A DNA stretch of 64,000 bases from Xanthomonas sacchari (GCF_040529065.1 NZ_CP132343.1:3720001-3784000), one strand, 5' to 3'; positions 20,475 to 31,807 are shown, counted from the stretch's first letter. The notes: a model not told the origin generated them from the sequence alone. Numbers and translations: made by a program.

Positions 20475-22868
20475 ATGAACCGTCCGTTGTCGCTGCTGGC
20501 GAGCGCCGTGCTCGCCGCCCTCGCCACTCCCTCCGTCTTCGCCCAGACCGCCCCCGAGGCGTCCAACTCGCCCAGCACGCTGGACACGGTGATCGTCACC
20601 GGCACCCGGGTCAGCGACCGCACCGTCGCCGAGTCGCAGTCGCCGATCGACATCATCACCCCGGAGGCGCTGCAGGCCACCGGCACCTCGGAACTGGCCA
20701 CCGCGCTGTCGCGCGCGTTGCCCTCGCTGAACTTCCCGCGCCCGGCGCTGACCGACGGCACCAGCGGCATCCGCCCGGCGCAGTTGCGCGGGCTCTCGCC
20801 CGACCAGGTGCTGGTGCTGGTCAACGGCAAGCGCCGCCACACCTCGGCGATGATCAACGTCAACGGCACCATCGGCCGCGGTTCCTCGGCGGTGGATCTC
20901 AACGCGATCCCGATCGCCGCGATCGAGCGGGTGGAAGTGCTGCGCGACGGCGCCTCGGCGCAGTACGGCTCCGACGCCATCGCCGGCGTGGTCAACATCG
21001 TGCTCAAGGGCGCCAGCGAAGGCGGCAGCCTGGCGGTTGAGCACGGCCAGTACTCGGCCGGCGACGGCGCCAAGTCGCAGTTGTCCGGCGACACCGGCGT
21101 CGGCTTCGGCGATGGCCGCGGCAGCCTGCACGTGGCCGGGCAGATCAGCCAGCAGGACGCCACCAACCGTGCCGGTCCCTACCAGGGCACCGCGCCGAAC
21201 ACCGGCAACTATCCCGGCATCGGCCAGACCACCTTCGTCTACGGCGACCCCAAGGTCGACGCCACCGCGGTCTCGGCCAACAGCGAGTTCCGCTTCAGCG
21301 ACCACCTCACCGGCTACGCCACCGCGATCGCCAGCAACCGCGACATCACCTCGTTCGCGTTCTACCGCTCGCCCAACCACAACGGCCAGACCGCGCTGCT
21401 GGCGCAGGTCTATCCCGACGGCTACGTGCCGCAGATCGAGCAGTACTCCAAGGACCGCTCGCTGATCGCCGGCCTGAAGGGCAGCACCGCCGGCGGCTTC
21501 GCCTGGGACATCAGCTATAACTACGGCTACAACAAGGTCGACTTCCACACCGCCAACAGCATCAACTACAGCCTCGGCGTCGACAGCCCGCGTCGCTTCT
21601 ACGACGGCGCGCTGGAGTACACCCAGAACGCGGTCAACGCCGACTTCACCCAGCCGCTGGAGTGGGGCCTGGCCTATCCGGTGACGCTGTCCTTCGGTGC
21701 CGAGTATCGCCAGGAGAAGTGGAACCAGTCGCCGGGCGAGCTGGCTTCCTATACCGGCACCACCGGCGGCGCGCAGGGCTTCGCCGGTTTCGCGCCGCTC
21801 AACGCGGTGCATTCGGACCGCCACAACTACGCGGTGTACGCGGGCCTGGAAGCCGACCTCACCGACAAGTTCTCCGCCGGCCTCACCGGCCGCTACGAGG
21901 ACTACTCGGATTTCGGCAGCAAGACCTCCGGCAAGCTGTCGGCGCGCTACGCGTTCACCGACAAGGTCGCGCTGCGCGGCACCGTCGCCAGCGGCTTCCG
22001 TGCGCCGTCGCTGGCGCAGCAGCAGTACCAGGCGGTGACCAGCAGCTACATCAACGGCAGCTTCTTCGAATCCGGCACGTTCCCGGTGAACAGCGCCGTG
22101 GCCCAGGCACTGGGCGCGGCGCCGCTGAAAGCCGAGACCTCGCTGTCCTACAGCCTGGGCCTGGTGCTGCAGCCGGTCGAGCGCCTGTACCTGACCGTGG
22201 ACGCGTACCAGATCGAGATCGACGACCGCATCCTGCTCTCGTCCAACCTCAACGACGCAGCGGTGCTGGCCAAGCTGCGCCAGCTCGGCTACAGCAACGT
22301 CACCAGCGTGCGCTACTTCAGCAACGCCGCCGACACCCGCACCCGCGGCGTCGACGTGGTCGGCACCTACAGCATCCCGTTCGCGGCCAGCACGCTGGAC
22401 CTCACCGCCAGCTACGGCTACAGCAAGACCGAGATCACCCACGCGGTGACCCAGCCGCAGGCGCTGGCCGCCATCGGCTCGACCCAGACCACGCTGGGCC
22501 GCGACGAGATCGGCCGCCTGGAAGACAGCTACCCGAAGGACAAGCTGATCCTCAGCGGCACCTGGAAGCTGCCGAAGTGGGACCTGAGCCTGGCCGCGAC
22601 CCGCTACGGCGAGTTCACCGTGCGCAATTCGGCCACCGCCGCACGCGATCAGACCTATGGCGCGGACTGGGTGGTCGACGCCTCGGCCAGCTTCAAGCCG
22701 AGCACGAACTGGACGCTGACGCTGGGCGCGGACAACGTGTTCGACCAGTACCCGGACAAGACCGCCAACCTGATCAACTCCACCTACGGCATGCTCCCGT
22801 ACAGCAACTACTCGCCGTACGGCTTCAACGGCGCCTACGTGTACGGGCGGATCAATTACCGCTGGTGA
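20475..22868 (+). CDS. TonB-dependent receptor, array member 2
   Basis: 797 aa. Signal peptide residues 1-23 (LSLLASAVLAALATPSVFAQ), then LDTVIVTGTRVSDRTVAESQ as TonB-box/plug start, plug with LRGLSPDQVLVLVNGKRRHT and VEVLRDGASAQYGSDAIAGV, barrel ending YVYGRINYRW (terminal Trp). Very close to members 1 and 3 in the plug and spread differences in the extracellular loops, as expected of duplicates that changed ligand. The ribosome site is CTGGAG, about 8 bases ahead. A strong intrinsic terminator follows at 22913, so the gene closes its own transcript. Confidence 0.93.
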   Translation: MNRPLSLLASAVLAALATPSVFAQTAPEASNSPSTLDTVIVTGTRVSDRTVAESQSPIDIITPEALQATGTSELATALSRALPSLNFPRPALTDGTSGIRPAQLRGLSPDQVLVLVNGKRRHTSAMINVNGTIGRGSSAVDLNAIPIAAIERVEVLRDGASAQYGSDAIAGVVNIVLKGASEGGSLAVEHGQYSAGDGAKSQLSGDTGVGFGDGRGSLHVAGQISQQDATNRAGPYQGTAPNTGNYPGIGQTTFVYGDPKVDATAVSANSEFRFSDHLTGYATAIASNRDITSFAFYRSPNHNGQTALLAQVYPDGYVPQIEQYSKDRSLIAGLKGSTAGGFAWDISYNYGYNKVDFHTANSINYSLGVDSPRRFYDGALEYTQNAVNADFTQPLEWGLAYPVTLSFGAEYRQEKWNQSPGELASYTGTTGGAQGFAGFAPLNAVHSDRHNYAVYAGLEADLTDKFSAGLTGRYEDYSDFGSKTSGKLSARYAFTDKVALRGTVASGFRAPSLAQQQYQAVTSSYINGSFFESGTFPVNSAVAQALGAAPLKAETSLSYSLGLVLQPVERLYLTVDAYQIEIDDRILLSSNLNDAAVLAKLRQLGYSNVTSVRYFSNAADTRTRGVDVVGTYSIPFAASTLDLTASYGYSKTEITHAVTQPQALAAIGSTQTTLGRDEIGRLEDSYPKDKLILSGTWKLPKWDLSLAATRYGEFTVRNSATAARDQTYGADWVVDASASFKPSTNWTLTLGADNVFDQYPDKTANLINSTYGMLPYSNYSPYGFNGAYVYGRINYRW

Positions 22869-22912
22869 TCGCGAGACCAGGCGCGCTGATAGCGCCTGCG
22901 CCGAGCACGACG

Positions 22913-22943
22913 ACGGCCCGGGTTTTCCGGGCCGTTGTTTTTT
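22913..22943 (+). terminator. intrinsic terminator after array receptor 2
   Basis: Perfect 9-bp stem ACGGCCCGG / CCGGGCCGT with a 5-nt loop (GTTTT) followed by TGTTTTTT. A textbook rho-independent terminator, 45 bases after the stop codon. Confidence 0.92.
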
Positions 22944-22950
22944 GGGGCGG

Positions 22951-22985
22951 GGATTCGGGATTCGGGATTCGGGATTCGGGATTGG
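22951..22985. repeat. five tandem GGATTCG 7-mers
   Basis: Four exact GGATTCG units and one GGATTGG unit in a row, directly after the terminator. Same repeat family as at 11021, 30858, 42110, 58923 and 62128. Confidence 0.85.
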
Positions 22986-23026
22986 CAATTTATCGGTTTG
23001 CGATGTGCTCGCCTGCCTGTTTTTTT

Positions 23027-23086
23027 GTGGGAGCGGCTTCAGCTGCGACGCGATCGCGCATGGGTCGCGGCTGAAGCCGCTCCTAC
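23027..23086. repeat. REP-like inverted pair
   Basis: GTGGGAGCGGCTTCAGCTGC (plus) faces GCGGCTGAAGCCGCTCCTAC across a 17-nt spacer. The two arms pair over more than 20 bases with few mismatches. Same arrangement at 49893 and 55668. Confidence 0.85.
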
Positions 23087-23235
23087 GAAACGCAACGCAA
23101 GAAACGTGCACGACGTTGTCGCACGGCGTCTCCCCTGGTTGAACCGAGCGTGCCTTGCCATACCCGCCTCAACGAGCCAGAAGAACGCGTCGCACGCGCT
23201 TCGGTATAGCCTCAGCAGCGTACGCCGTAGCACGC

Positions 23236-23258
23236 GTAGGAGCGGCTTCAGCCGCGAC
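23236..23258. repeat. single REP-like palindrome
   Basis: GTAGGAGCGGCTTCAGCCGC then GAC, a consensus copy of the element without a partner arm. Confidence 0.8.
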
Positions 23259-23360
23259 GCCTGATCAATGAAGCGTCGCAACTGACGGCATGGCTGAAAC
23301 GACCAACCACGCGATGGCCACCTTCGACGACACAACCGCTGGCCAATCCACACGAAGACG

Positions 23361-23409
23361 CCCGCAGCCCGCAGCCCGCAGCCCGCAGCAGCCCGCAGCA
23401 GCCCGCAGC
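23361..23409. repeat. CCCGCAG tandem run
   Basis: Four exact CCCGCAG units (23361-23388) followed by two more, each separated from the last by an extra CAG-like insertion. A short variable-number tandem repeat upstream of array receptor 3. Confidence 0.85.
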
Positions 23410-23576
23410 GTCAAGCAGGACACGCACCCCATCCCGCGCAAGCACAGCGCAGGCACGACGCCATCGCGCGCGACCCGCATTTTGTCTACAACTCCAGCAA
23501 ATCCGCGGATGCGCGCTGCCGCAACGCCTGCAGCGTTGGTTGCAACTGCAACCTCCGCGTTGCACTTAACGGAACA

Positions 23577-23605
23577 TTGACACTCCTTACATCCGCCGGT
23601 AATCC
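23577..23605 (+). promoter_or_regulatory. possible promoter of array receptor 3
   Basis: A perfect -35 TTGACA at 23577-23582 with 17 bases to TAATCC at 23600-23605. The -10 match is poor, and the distance to the ATG at 23689 (about 83 bases) is reasonable. Confidence 0.4.
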
Positions 23606-23688
23606 CTAGGGAGCGTCGCCGCATCCGCCAGGGGACAGGGAGCGCGCATGCAGCGACGCCTTCCCCCACTACTGGAGCCGCCTCCCTC

Positions 23689-26073
<2,385 letters not shown>

Positions 26074-26079
26074 TGCGTG

Positions 26080-26117
26080 TGCGGCGGCGGTGTCCCGAGG
26101 CACCGCCGCCGCATTTT
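26080..26117 (+). terminator. intrinsic terminator after array receptor 3
   Basis: Perfect 13-bp stem TGCGGCGGCGGTG / CACCGCCGCCGCA with an 8-nt loop, then TTTT. It begins 6 bases after the stop codon. Confidence 0.88.
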
Positions 26118-26793
26118 CTATCGGCAGTCTCGACACCGCACCCCGCCACGTCCGCATCGCTGACGTGCGGCATCACCACGCTGCAGGAATCGGATGCGTG
26201 CCCGCGCAGCAGCGGTGGGATGTCGACAAGGCCTGCGCGTGCCGGCCTTGCCGATGTCGCAGGGCACAGCAGCGCACTGCGGCAGTCACCCGGTTTACGC
26301 GCACGGTCGCCGCGAGGCTCCATCCCAGCGCCACTGGCAATGACGCAGACGCGTCAAGCCTTCGTCGCGCGACCCAAGCGCATCGGGCTGCCGCATTAGC
26401 GCAATAGATTTACTCGCGCCGCAACTCGCGCCCGATAGATAGAGGCATTCGACACCCACGTCGTCGCCCATCGGCGCAAACGGCGGGCAGCGAAATACGC
26501 TGCCGCTGTGTCGCGACGCTGTGCCTGCAATAAATGGCATGGAAACTGCAATGCAGTCCACGCCCGACATCCCGGCACTGCCGGAGGGTCGACGCGATGT
26601 TGCGTGACCTGGGGCCATACCTGAGCAAGCCGATGCGGCGCATTTTGTGGAAATCATTCCGCATAAATAAGCGTGAGCCGCATCACAAGTATGAACCGAT
26701 TGATTATTTGTCAACAGTGGCCTGTTGCGATTCGCGTAATGTGGAATCGCCTGAACGGCAGGCAAAAAATCCCTTATGGGGAAGGATCTGATT
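26118..26793. other. intergenic region, lower GC toward its end
   Basis: 676 bp without a convincing gene. From about 26395 the sequence is visibly A+T-richer than its surroundings (close to half A+T around 26640-26760), which can mark a strong promoter region or imported DNA. A minus-strand frame (26295-26975) and a plus-strand frame (26534-26791) are open but have no family look and no ribosome site. Confidence 0.5.
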
Positions 26794-27225
26794 ATGTGGA
26801 AAACTTCCAAATTCGCGACGCTTTCGGGCATCGCGCTTTGCTCTGCGCTGGCGTTCAATGCCTCGGCGCAGAGTTGCTGCCCGGGTGGCGGTGTCGGCAC
26901 GCCGATCGCCATCCGCGGCCTGGGCGAAAGCGCCCCGGCGGCGACCAATCTGTCCACCAACGCGTCGGCGCGCATCTACCAGTTCGAGCGTAATGGCGTG
27001 ACCTACCTGCAGATCAACGACGCCACCGGCCAGGTGCGCGGCGCGATCGGCCGTGTCGGCGACACCGCCTGGGTGACGCCGATGGGTCAGGACGTGGATC
27101 GGGTGAGCACCGTCGACACCTTCGACAGCAGCCGCGGCACCGTGGTCTACGATGCGCGCTACTTCACCGTGCAGTTGGCCAGCAGCGCCAACGGCGACGT
27201 CTGGACCGTGACCATCAAGAAGTAA
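26794..27225 (+). CDS. small exported protein, unknown (CC after signal peptide)
   Basis: 143 aa. Basic N-terminus and hydrophobic core (MWKTSKFATLSGIALCSALA) ending NASAQ, a type I signal peptide; the mature protein begins SCCPGGG with adjacent cysteines. The rest (about 110 residues) is a compact beta-rich domain: RIYQFERNGVTYLQINDATG, GAIGRVGDTAWVTPMGQDVD and a final FTVQLASSANGDVWTVTIKK. No family recognised. The ATG at 26794 has AAGGAT 8 bases ahead; an in-frame ATG 18 bases upstream is weaker. Its end overlaps the end of the opposite-strand sensor gene by 11 bp. Confidence 0.78.
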   Translation: MWKTSKFATLSGIALCSALAFNASAQSCCPGGGVGTPIAIRGLGESAPAATNLSTNASARIYQFERNGVTYLQINDATGQVRGAIGRVGDTAWVTPMGQDVDRVSTVDTFDSSRGTVVYDARYFTVQLASSANGDVWTVTIKK

Positions 27226-28729
27226 CCGGCTTTTGCAGGGGCTCTGAGATCAGGAAACTGATCTTTCGCTCATGACGGCGCCGGCAGGTGCCGTCATGAG
27301 CCTTCAACCGGCTCGCCAGCTCCCAGTCCATCTCGTCGGCGCTGTGCTGTTTGCGGCCGCTGCCCGGCATGGTCGTATCGGCTTCCAGCGTCACCACCAC
27401 GCCGCGCTTGCCGCGCGCCGACCAGACCCGCGCCGTGATCGTGTGCCGGCCCGCGTTGGGCAGGATTTCCATGGCATTGAGCACGCACCGGTACGCCGCC
27501 AGTTGCAGGCCAATCGACAGCCGCCGCGTATCGCCGTGCAGGCGCGCCTCGACCTCGGTCTCGCAGGCATTGGCGAAGGCGATGGAATTCAGCGCGCCGT
27601 ACAGGCCGTGGGTTTCGATATCCAGCGGATACAGTGCGGCGACGTAATCGTCCAGCAATTGCGCCTGGATCACCCCGGTGCGGTTCATTTCCATCGCCGC
27701 GGCGTAGTGGCCGTGCTCCTTCAGCGTGGTGGCGATGTCGCGGCGCAGCTTGTTGATATGCACGTGGATGTCGGTGTACTCGATCACCCGGTTGCGCAGG
27801 GTACGTTCGGCCGACATGTAGCTGGCTTGGGCGACCTGCAGCGCCTCCCTTTCGGCAAAGCCGAAACGTTGCACTTGATCGAAGGCCACGGACAACTTGG
27901 CGCCGAGGGAAGCGAGTGCGGTCACCGCAAAGGCGACCAACAATTGCACCTGCAATGAGTCCGCGTCGTAGGCACCGGCATAATTGGTCTTCGGCATGGA
28001 CATGGCCACCGCGAAGTTGGCCATCACCACGCCGATCGCGGCGCCTCGCCAGGCATGCTTGAAGGTCAGCCAGACGGCCGGCGCAATCATGAGAACCAGG
28101 AGGAACTGGCGCAGCACGCCCTCCACCTGCATCGCGACGCCGAACAGGACGCCCATCAGCAGCGCGGCGACGCCTGCGCTGTGCAGAACCGTCCTTCGCG
28201 CAGCCGCATCGCCCTCTGCTCGCCTGACCCACAGCAGCGCGGGGAAGACGAACATGACGATACCCAGATAGAAACCGATCCAGAACTTCAGCGTGTTTTC
28301 CAGATTGATGTAGGCCGCCGGCCCACCCAGCAGCCAGTTGACGCCCTTGTTGACGAGCACCGCCCACAACGCTGCGCACAGGCAGATCAGCGGCAGCCAG
28401 CTCTGCTCGACCCGGAAATCCGGAAGATTGCGCCGGACCATCCACGGCAGCAGCGCGAAGGCGGGCATCAGCAGGAACGAACTGCCGTACACCCAGACCG
28501 GATTTGCGCCGCCCTCCTCGATCATCGGCACGCGCATGCTCAACAGCGCCGCCGCATCTCCCAGGAACACGTAGGGCCAGAGCCGATACGGGAGAAACAG
28601 CAGTGCTGCCGTGCGCAGTCCGATCGGCAGGAACCACTGATCCAGAGAGCAGTGCCACACGGCCAGATAAGCCGCGCAGTACAAGGCGCTCAGGAGGATT
28701 CCTCTAGCGAAAGTCTTCAGTCTAGCCAT
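27215..28729 (-). CDS. MASE1-type membrane sensor with degenerate kinase-like end
   Basis: 504 aa. Residues about 5-285 contain around eight hydrophobic segments in the MASE1 sensory pattern (GILLSALYCAAYLAVWHCS, then PIGLRTAALLFLPYRLWPYVFLG read across two helices, and later GFYLGIVMFVFPALLWVRRA). A coiled linker (FGFAEREALQVAQASYMSAE) leads into a cytoplasmic domain resembling UhpB/NarX-type kinases: DIHVHINKLRRDIATTL, then IGLQLAAYRCVLNAMEILPN at the N-box position. The DxGxG ATP loop expected after it is not seen, so catalytic activity is doubtful. An internal ATG gives this start; 11 extra codons upstream are possible. Converges with the exported protein gene. Confidence 0.75.
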   Translation of the reverse strand: MARLKTFARGILLSALYCAAYLAVWHCSLDQWFLPIGLRTAALLFLPYRLWPYVFLGDAAALLSMRVPMIEEGGANPVWVYGSSFLLMPAFALLPWMVRRNLPDFRVEQSWLPLICLCAALWAVLVNKGVNWLLGGPAAYINLENTLKFWIGFYLGIVMFVFPALLWVRRAEGDAAARRTVLHSAGVAALLMGVLFGVAMQVEGVLRQFLLVLMIAPAVWLTFKHAWRGAAIGVVMANFAVAMSMPKTNYAGAYDADSLQVQLLVAFAVTALASLGAKLSVAFDQVQRFGFAEREALQVAQASYMSAERTLRNRVIEYTDIHVHINKLRRDIATTLKEHGHYAAAMEMNRTGVIQAQLLDDYVAALYPLDIETHGLYGALNSIAFANACETEVEARLHGDTRRLSIGLQLAAYRCVLNAMEILPNAGRHTITARVWSARGKRGVVVTLEADTTMPGSGRKQHSADEMDWELASRLKAHDGTCRRRHERKISFLISEPLQKPVTS

Positions 28730-29164
28730 GCCCCTGTCCCGGCAGGACACCAATGGGCGCAAACATACACCACGGAATGGGCCGAAACAGTAGACAGATA
28801 ACGTCCACCATGCGCTGTAATGTCTTTCCTGACAGGGAGTTGCGTGCGGGCACGGTTCGCTGCGACCTCCATCCCAGTCGTGCTGTCGGGGAGCGACATC
28901 CGAGACCGCGTTGCGGCACCGCCGACGCAGCCGATTGCGCGATGATCGTCACCCGCCAGGCCAGGTCGCTCCCTCGGCCGGCGCGGTAGGCGTGACCGGT
29001 GCGACCGGGTTCCGCCACTTCCGCCATATGCGGCTGAGTGGATCCGGGCAGCGCCACACCGAGCGCCTGCCGGCCGCCGCGTCGCCGCTGCGCCCCGCCA
29101 CACCGATTTGCCGACAAAAGCCCCGATCGGCGACACTCCAGGCTTCCTTGTTCTGCGATCCTGA
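28730..29164. other. divergent intergenic region, no gene seen
   Basis: 435 bp between the sensor and the YbaL-like antiporter, read away on both sides. A 131-codon minus frame (28722-29117) is open but Arg/Gly-rich, overlaps the sensor start and has no ribosome site. No recognisable operator or repeat. Confidence 0.5.
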
Positions 29165-30844
29165 ATGCATCACGACACCAGTCTCATCGACATCATCGCG
29201 GTCGGGCTCGCGCTCGCCTTCGTCCTCGGCACGCTCGCCCATCGCCTCAAGCTCTCGCCGCTGGTCGGCTACCTGGTGGCAGGCATCTGCGTGGGGCCGT
29301 TCACGCCGGGCTTCGTCGCCGACCAGGCCCTGGCCACCCAGTTGTCGGAACTGGGGGTGATGCTGCTGATGTTCGGGGTGGGGCTGCACTTCTCGCTCGA
29401 AGACCTGATGGAAGTGAAGTGGATCGCGATCCCCGGCGCGCTGGCGCAGATCGCGGTCGCCACCCTGCTCGGCTGGGGGCTGGCCTGGAGCATGGGTTGG
29501 CCGACCCTGCACGGCCTGGTGTTCGGCCTGGCGCTGTCGGTGGCCAGCACCGTGGTGCTGCTGCGGGCGATGGAGGAACGGCGCCTGCTGGAAACCCAGC
29601 GCGGGCGCATCGCGGTCGGCTGGCTGATCGTGGAGGACCTGGTGATGGTGCTGGCGCTGGTGCTGCTGCCGGCGCTGGCCGACGCGCTCGGCGGCAAGGG
29701 CGCCGACACCGGGGCGATCCTCGGCGCGCTCGGCGTCACCCTGCTGAAGATGGCCGCGTTCGTAGCGGTGATGCTGGTGGTCGGCCGCCGCGCCATCCCG
29801 TGGGCGCTGGAGAAGGTCGCCGCGACCGGCTCGCGCGAGCTGTTCACCCTGTCGGTGCTCGCGATCGCGCTGGGCGTGGCGTTCGGCTCGGCCACCTTGT
29901 TCGGCGTGTCGTTCGCGCTGGGCGCGTTCTTCGCCGGCATGCTGCTGAAGGAATCGGAGCTGAGCCACAAGGCCGCCAACGACTCGCTGCCGCTGCGCGA
30001 CGCCTTCGCGGTGCTGTTCTTCGTCTCGGTGGGCATGCTGTTCGACCCGCATATCCTGGTCGAGCATCCGTGGCAGGTGCTGGCCACCTTCCTGACCATC
30101 ACCGTCGGCAAGTCGCTGGCCGCGTTCGTGATCGTGCGGGCGTTCGGCCACCCCACCGGCATCGCCCTGACGATCTCCACCAGCCTGGCGCAGATTGGCG
30201 AGTTCTCCTTCATCCTCGCCGGCCTCGGCGTGAGCCTGGCGATCCTGCCCGAGACCGGCCGCGACCTGATCCTGGCCGGCGCGCTGCTGTCGATCATCGC
30301 CAACCCGTTGCTGTTCAGCTGGCTGGACCGCTGGCAGGCGCGCCAGGCGGTGGAGGCGCCGGTGACGGTGGAACCGGAGCTGCCGCCGGGTCCGTCGCTG
30401 GATCTGGTCGACCACGCCATCGTGATTGGTTACGGCCGGGTCGGCAGCGCGCTGGCGGCGGTGCTGCGCGAGCGCGGCGTGCCGGTGCTGGTGATCGACG
30501 ACAACCGCGACCATGTCGAACGCGCCCACGCCGACGGCATCCCCGGCATCCGCGGCAGTGCCGCCGCCGACCGCGTGCTGGCCGAGGCGCATCCGGAGAA
30601 GGCCAAGATCGCGATCCTGGCGATCCCGCAGCCGCTGGAGGCCGGCGAGGCCCTGGCCAAGCTGCGTGCGCTGAATCCGGCGCTGACCCTGCTGGCGCGG
30701 GCGCACAGCGATGCCGAGGTCAAGCACCTGCTCGACCACGGCGCCGACGGCACGGTGATGGCCGAGCGCGAGCTGGCCTATTCGCTGGCGGAAATGGTGA
30801 TGGCGACGCCGCCGTACCGGGGGATGCGCGCCGTCGCGCGCTGA
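29165..30844 (+). CDS. ybaL: YbaL-like CPA2 K+/H+ antiporter with TrkA-N domain
   Basis: 559 aa, the same size as E. coli YbaL (558). Residues 1-385 are the 12-13-helix CPA2 exchanger: LVGYLVAGICVGPFTPGFV, LLMFGVGLHFSLEDLME, and LFFVSVGMLFDPHIL. Residues about 415-535 are a TrkA-N/RCK Rossmann domain: HAIVIGYGRVGSALAAVLRE (GxGxxG) and PVLVIDDNRDHVERAHADG, which binds nucleotides and gates the channel. It exports K+ in exchange for H+ and probably helps under electrophile or pH stress. Alone on its strand until the siderophore operon. Confidence 0.9.
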   Translation: MHHDTSLIDIIAVGLALAFVLGTLAHRLKLSPLVGYLVAGICVGPFTPGFVADQALATQLSELGVMLLMFGVGLHFSLEDLMEVKWIAIPGALAQIAVATLLGWGLAWSMGWPTLHGLVFGLALSVASTVVLLRAMEERRLLETQRGRIAVGWLIVEDLVMVLALVLLPALADALGGKGADTGAILGALGVTLLKMAAFVAVMLVVGRRAIPWALEKVAATGSRELFTLSVLAIALGVAFGSATLFGVSFALGAFFAGMLLKESELSHKAANDSLPLRDAFAVLFFVSVGMLFDPHILVEHPWQVLATFLTITVGKSLAAFVIVRAFGHPTGIALTISTSLAQIGEFSFILAGLGVSLAILPETGRDLILAGALLSIIANPLLFSWLDRWQARQAVEAPVTVEPELPPGPSLDLVDHAIVIGYGRVGSALAAVLRERGVPVLVIDDNRDHVERAHADGIPGIRGSAAADRVLAEAHPEKAKIAILAIPQPLEAGEALAKLRALNPALTLLARAHSDAEVKHLLDHGADGTVMAERELAYSLAEMVMATPPYRGMRAVAR

Positions 30845-30857
30845 GGCCTTTAGCGCA

Positions 30858-30886
30858 GGGATTGGGGATTAGGGATTGGGGATTCG
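30858..30886. repeat. GGGATTGGGGATTAGG repeats
   Basis: Four GGGATT-type units in direct order just after the antiporter stop. Same family as at 11021 and 22951. Confidence 0.75.
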
Positions 30887-30985
30887 CAAAAGCGGCTCCT
30901 CTTCGGCGAGTGAGTCGCAGCGAAAAGCGCGGTAGCGCACAGAAAGCGTCTACGGCGGCCGTGAAGCCCTGCAGCGAATCTTCTT

Positions 30986-31004
30986 GATAAGCATTCTCGT
31001 TTGC
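30986..31004 (+). promoter_or_regulatory. candidate Fur box of the siderophore operon
   Basis: GATAAGCATTCTCGTTTGC agrees at 12 of 19 positions with the classic GATAATGATAATCATTATC and has the ATAA..ATTCTC form often seen before xanthomonad iron genes. It ends 43 bases before the first ATG of the operon, where repression by Fur-Fe(II) would block transcription. Confidence 0.55.
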
Positions 31005-31047
31005 GGCAGGATTGCGCTCCCTTCCCCAGTTCCGCTCGCCCTCCCCC

Positions 31048-31779
31048 ATGGCCTGCAAGATCGGGTTGCTCAACTCCGTGCCCAGTGCCCTGCTGTGCGA
31101 GATGTTCGGGCATGTCGGCTACGACTTTGCGGTGCTGGACCTGGAACACGTGCTGCGCTCGCCAGCCGAGCTGGAACACGCCATCCGCGCCTGCGAGCTG
31201 GGCGGCTGCGAAGCCTGGGTGCGGGTGCCCGAGGTCGACGCCAAGCTGATCGGCCGGGTGCTCGACGCTGGCGCCCGCGGCGTGGTCCTGGCCGGGCTGG
31301 ACAGCGCCGAACAGGCCGAGCGCGCGGTTGCCGCCGCGCACTTTCCGCCGCACGGCCGCCGCGGCATCACCGGTGGCCGCGCCACCGGCTTCGGCAGCGT
31401 GGCCCTGGCCGACTACATCGCCCGCAGCCGTGAGCGCCTGCGCGTGATCCCGATGATCGAAAGCGCCGCCGGCGTGCGCGCGCTGCCGCAGATCCTGCAG
31501 GTGCCTGGCGTGTCGCTGGTGATGGAAGGCGCGTTGGACCTGGCGCTGGACCTGGGCCTCGGCCCGCAGCCCACCCACCCGCAGGTCTGGGAGCAGTTGC
31601 TGGCGATCGACGGGGCCTGTCGCGCCGCCGGCATTCCGTTCTGCCCCAATCCGCGCGACGCCGCGCAGCGCGCGCACTGGCTGGCGCAGGCGGACCTGCA
31701 GTGGCTGTTCGCCGGCGAGGACCGCGCGCTGCTGCAGGCCGCGTTGCGCCAGCGCGCGGCCGACCTGCGCAGCCCCTGA
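31048..31779 (+). CDS. mhpE: HpcH/HpaI-aldolase family enzyme, likely siderophore citrate synthase
   Basis: 243 aa, one HpcH/HpaI (citrate lyase/aldolase) TIM-barrel domain. Recognisable points: NSVPSALLCEMFGHVGYDFA then LDLEHVL, RVPEVDAKLIGRVLDAGARG, the Mg-binding Glu in VIPMIESAAG and the later Asp in GALDLALDLG. The family includes SbnG, which makes citrate from oxaloacetate and acetyl-CoA for staphyloferrin B. As first gene of a citrate-based siderophore operon it most likely supplies citrate. In Xanthomonas it has been called mhpE, though it is not a true 4-hydroxy-2-oxovalerate aldolase. No Shine-Dalgarno is visible before the ATG; a TTG 36 bases upstream is the alternative start. Confidence 0.85.
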   Translation: MACKIGLLNSVPSALLCEMFGHVGYDFAVLDLEHVLRSPAELEHAIRACELGGCEAWVRVPEVDAKLIGRVLDAGARGVVLAGLDSAEQAERAVAAAHFPPHGRRGITGGRATGFGSVALADYIARSRERLRVIPMIESAAGVRALPQILQVPGVSLVMEGALDLALDLGLGPQPTHPQVWEQLLAIDGACRAAGIPFCPNPRDAAQRAHWLAQADLQWLFAGEDRALLQAALRQRAADLRSP

Positions 31780-31807
31780 CCGTTTCGTTCCTGTTGGAGT
31801 CGTCGTC

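Larger units (their letters stand above)
22869..23688. other. 820-bp intergenic repeat-rich region
   Basis: Holds, in order, a terminator, a five-copy 7-mer run, a REP-like inverted pair, a single REP-like copy and a CCCGCAG run (each listed), and then the promoter region of array receptor 3. A 96-codon plus-strand frame at 23290-23580 covers the repeats but its low-complexity product and lack of a ribosome site argue against a gene. Confidence 0.6.

Noticed and set aside
20382-23111. 909-codon open frame opposite array receptor 2
   Set aside because: Same artefact; the frame also runs through a terminator and repeats and has no family look.
23290-23580. 96-codon ORF in the repeat-rich gap
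   Set aside because: It is built largely from the CCCGCAG repeat, has no ribosome site and no recognisable domain.
28722-29117. 131-codon minus frame between the sensor and the antiporter
   Set aside because: Arg/Gly/Ser-rich, overlaps the sensor start, no ribosome site.
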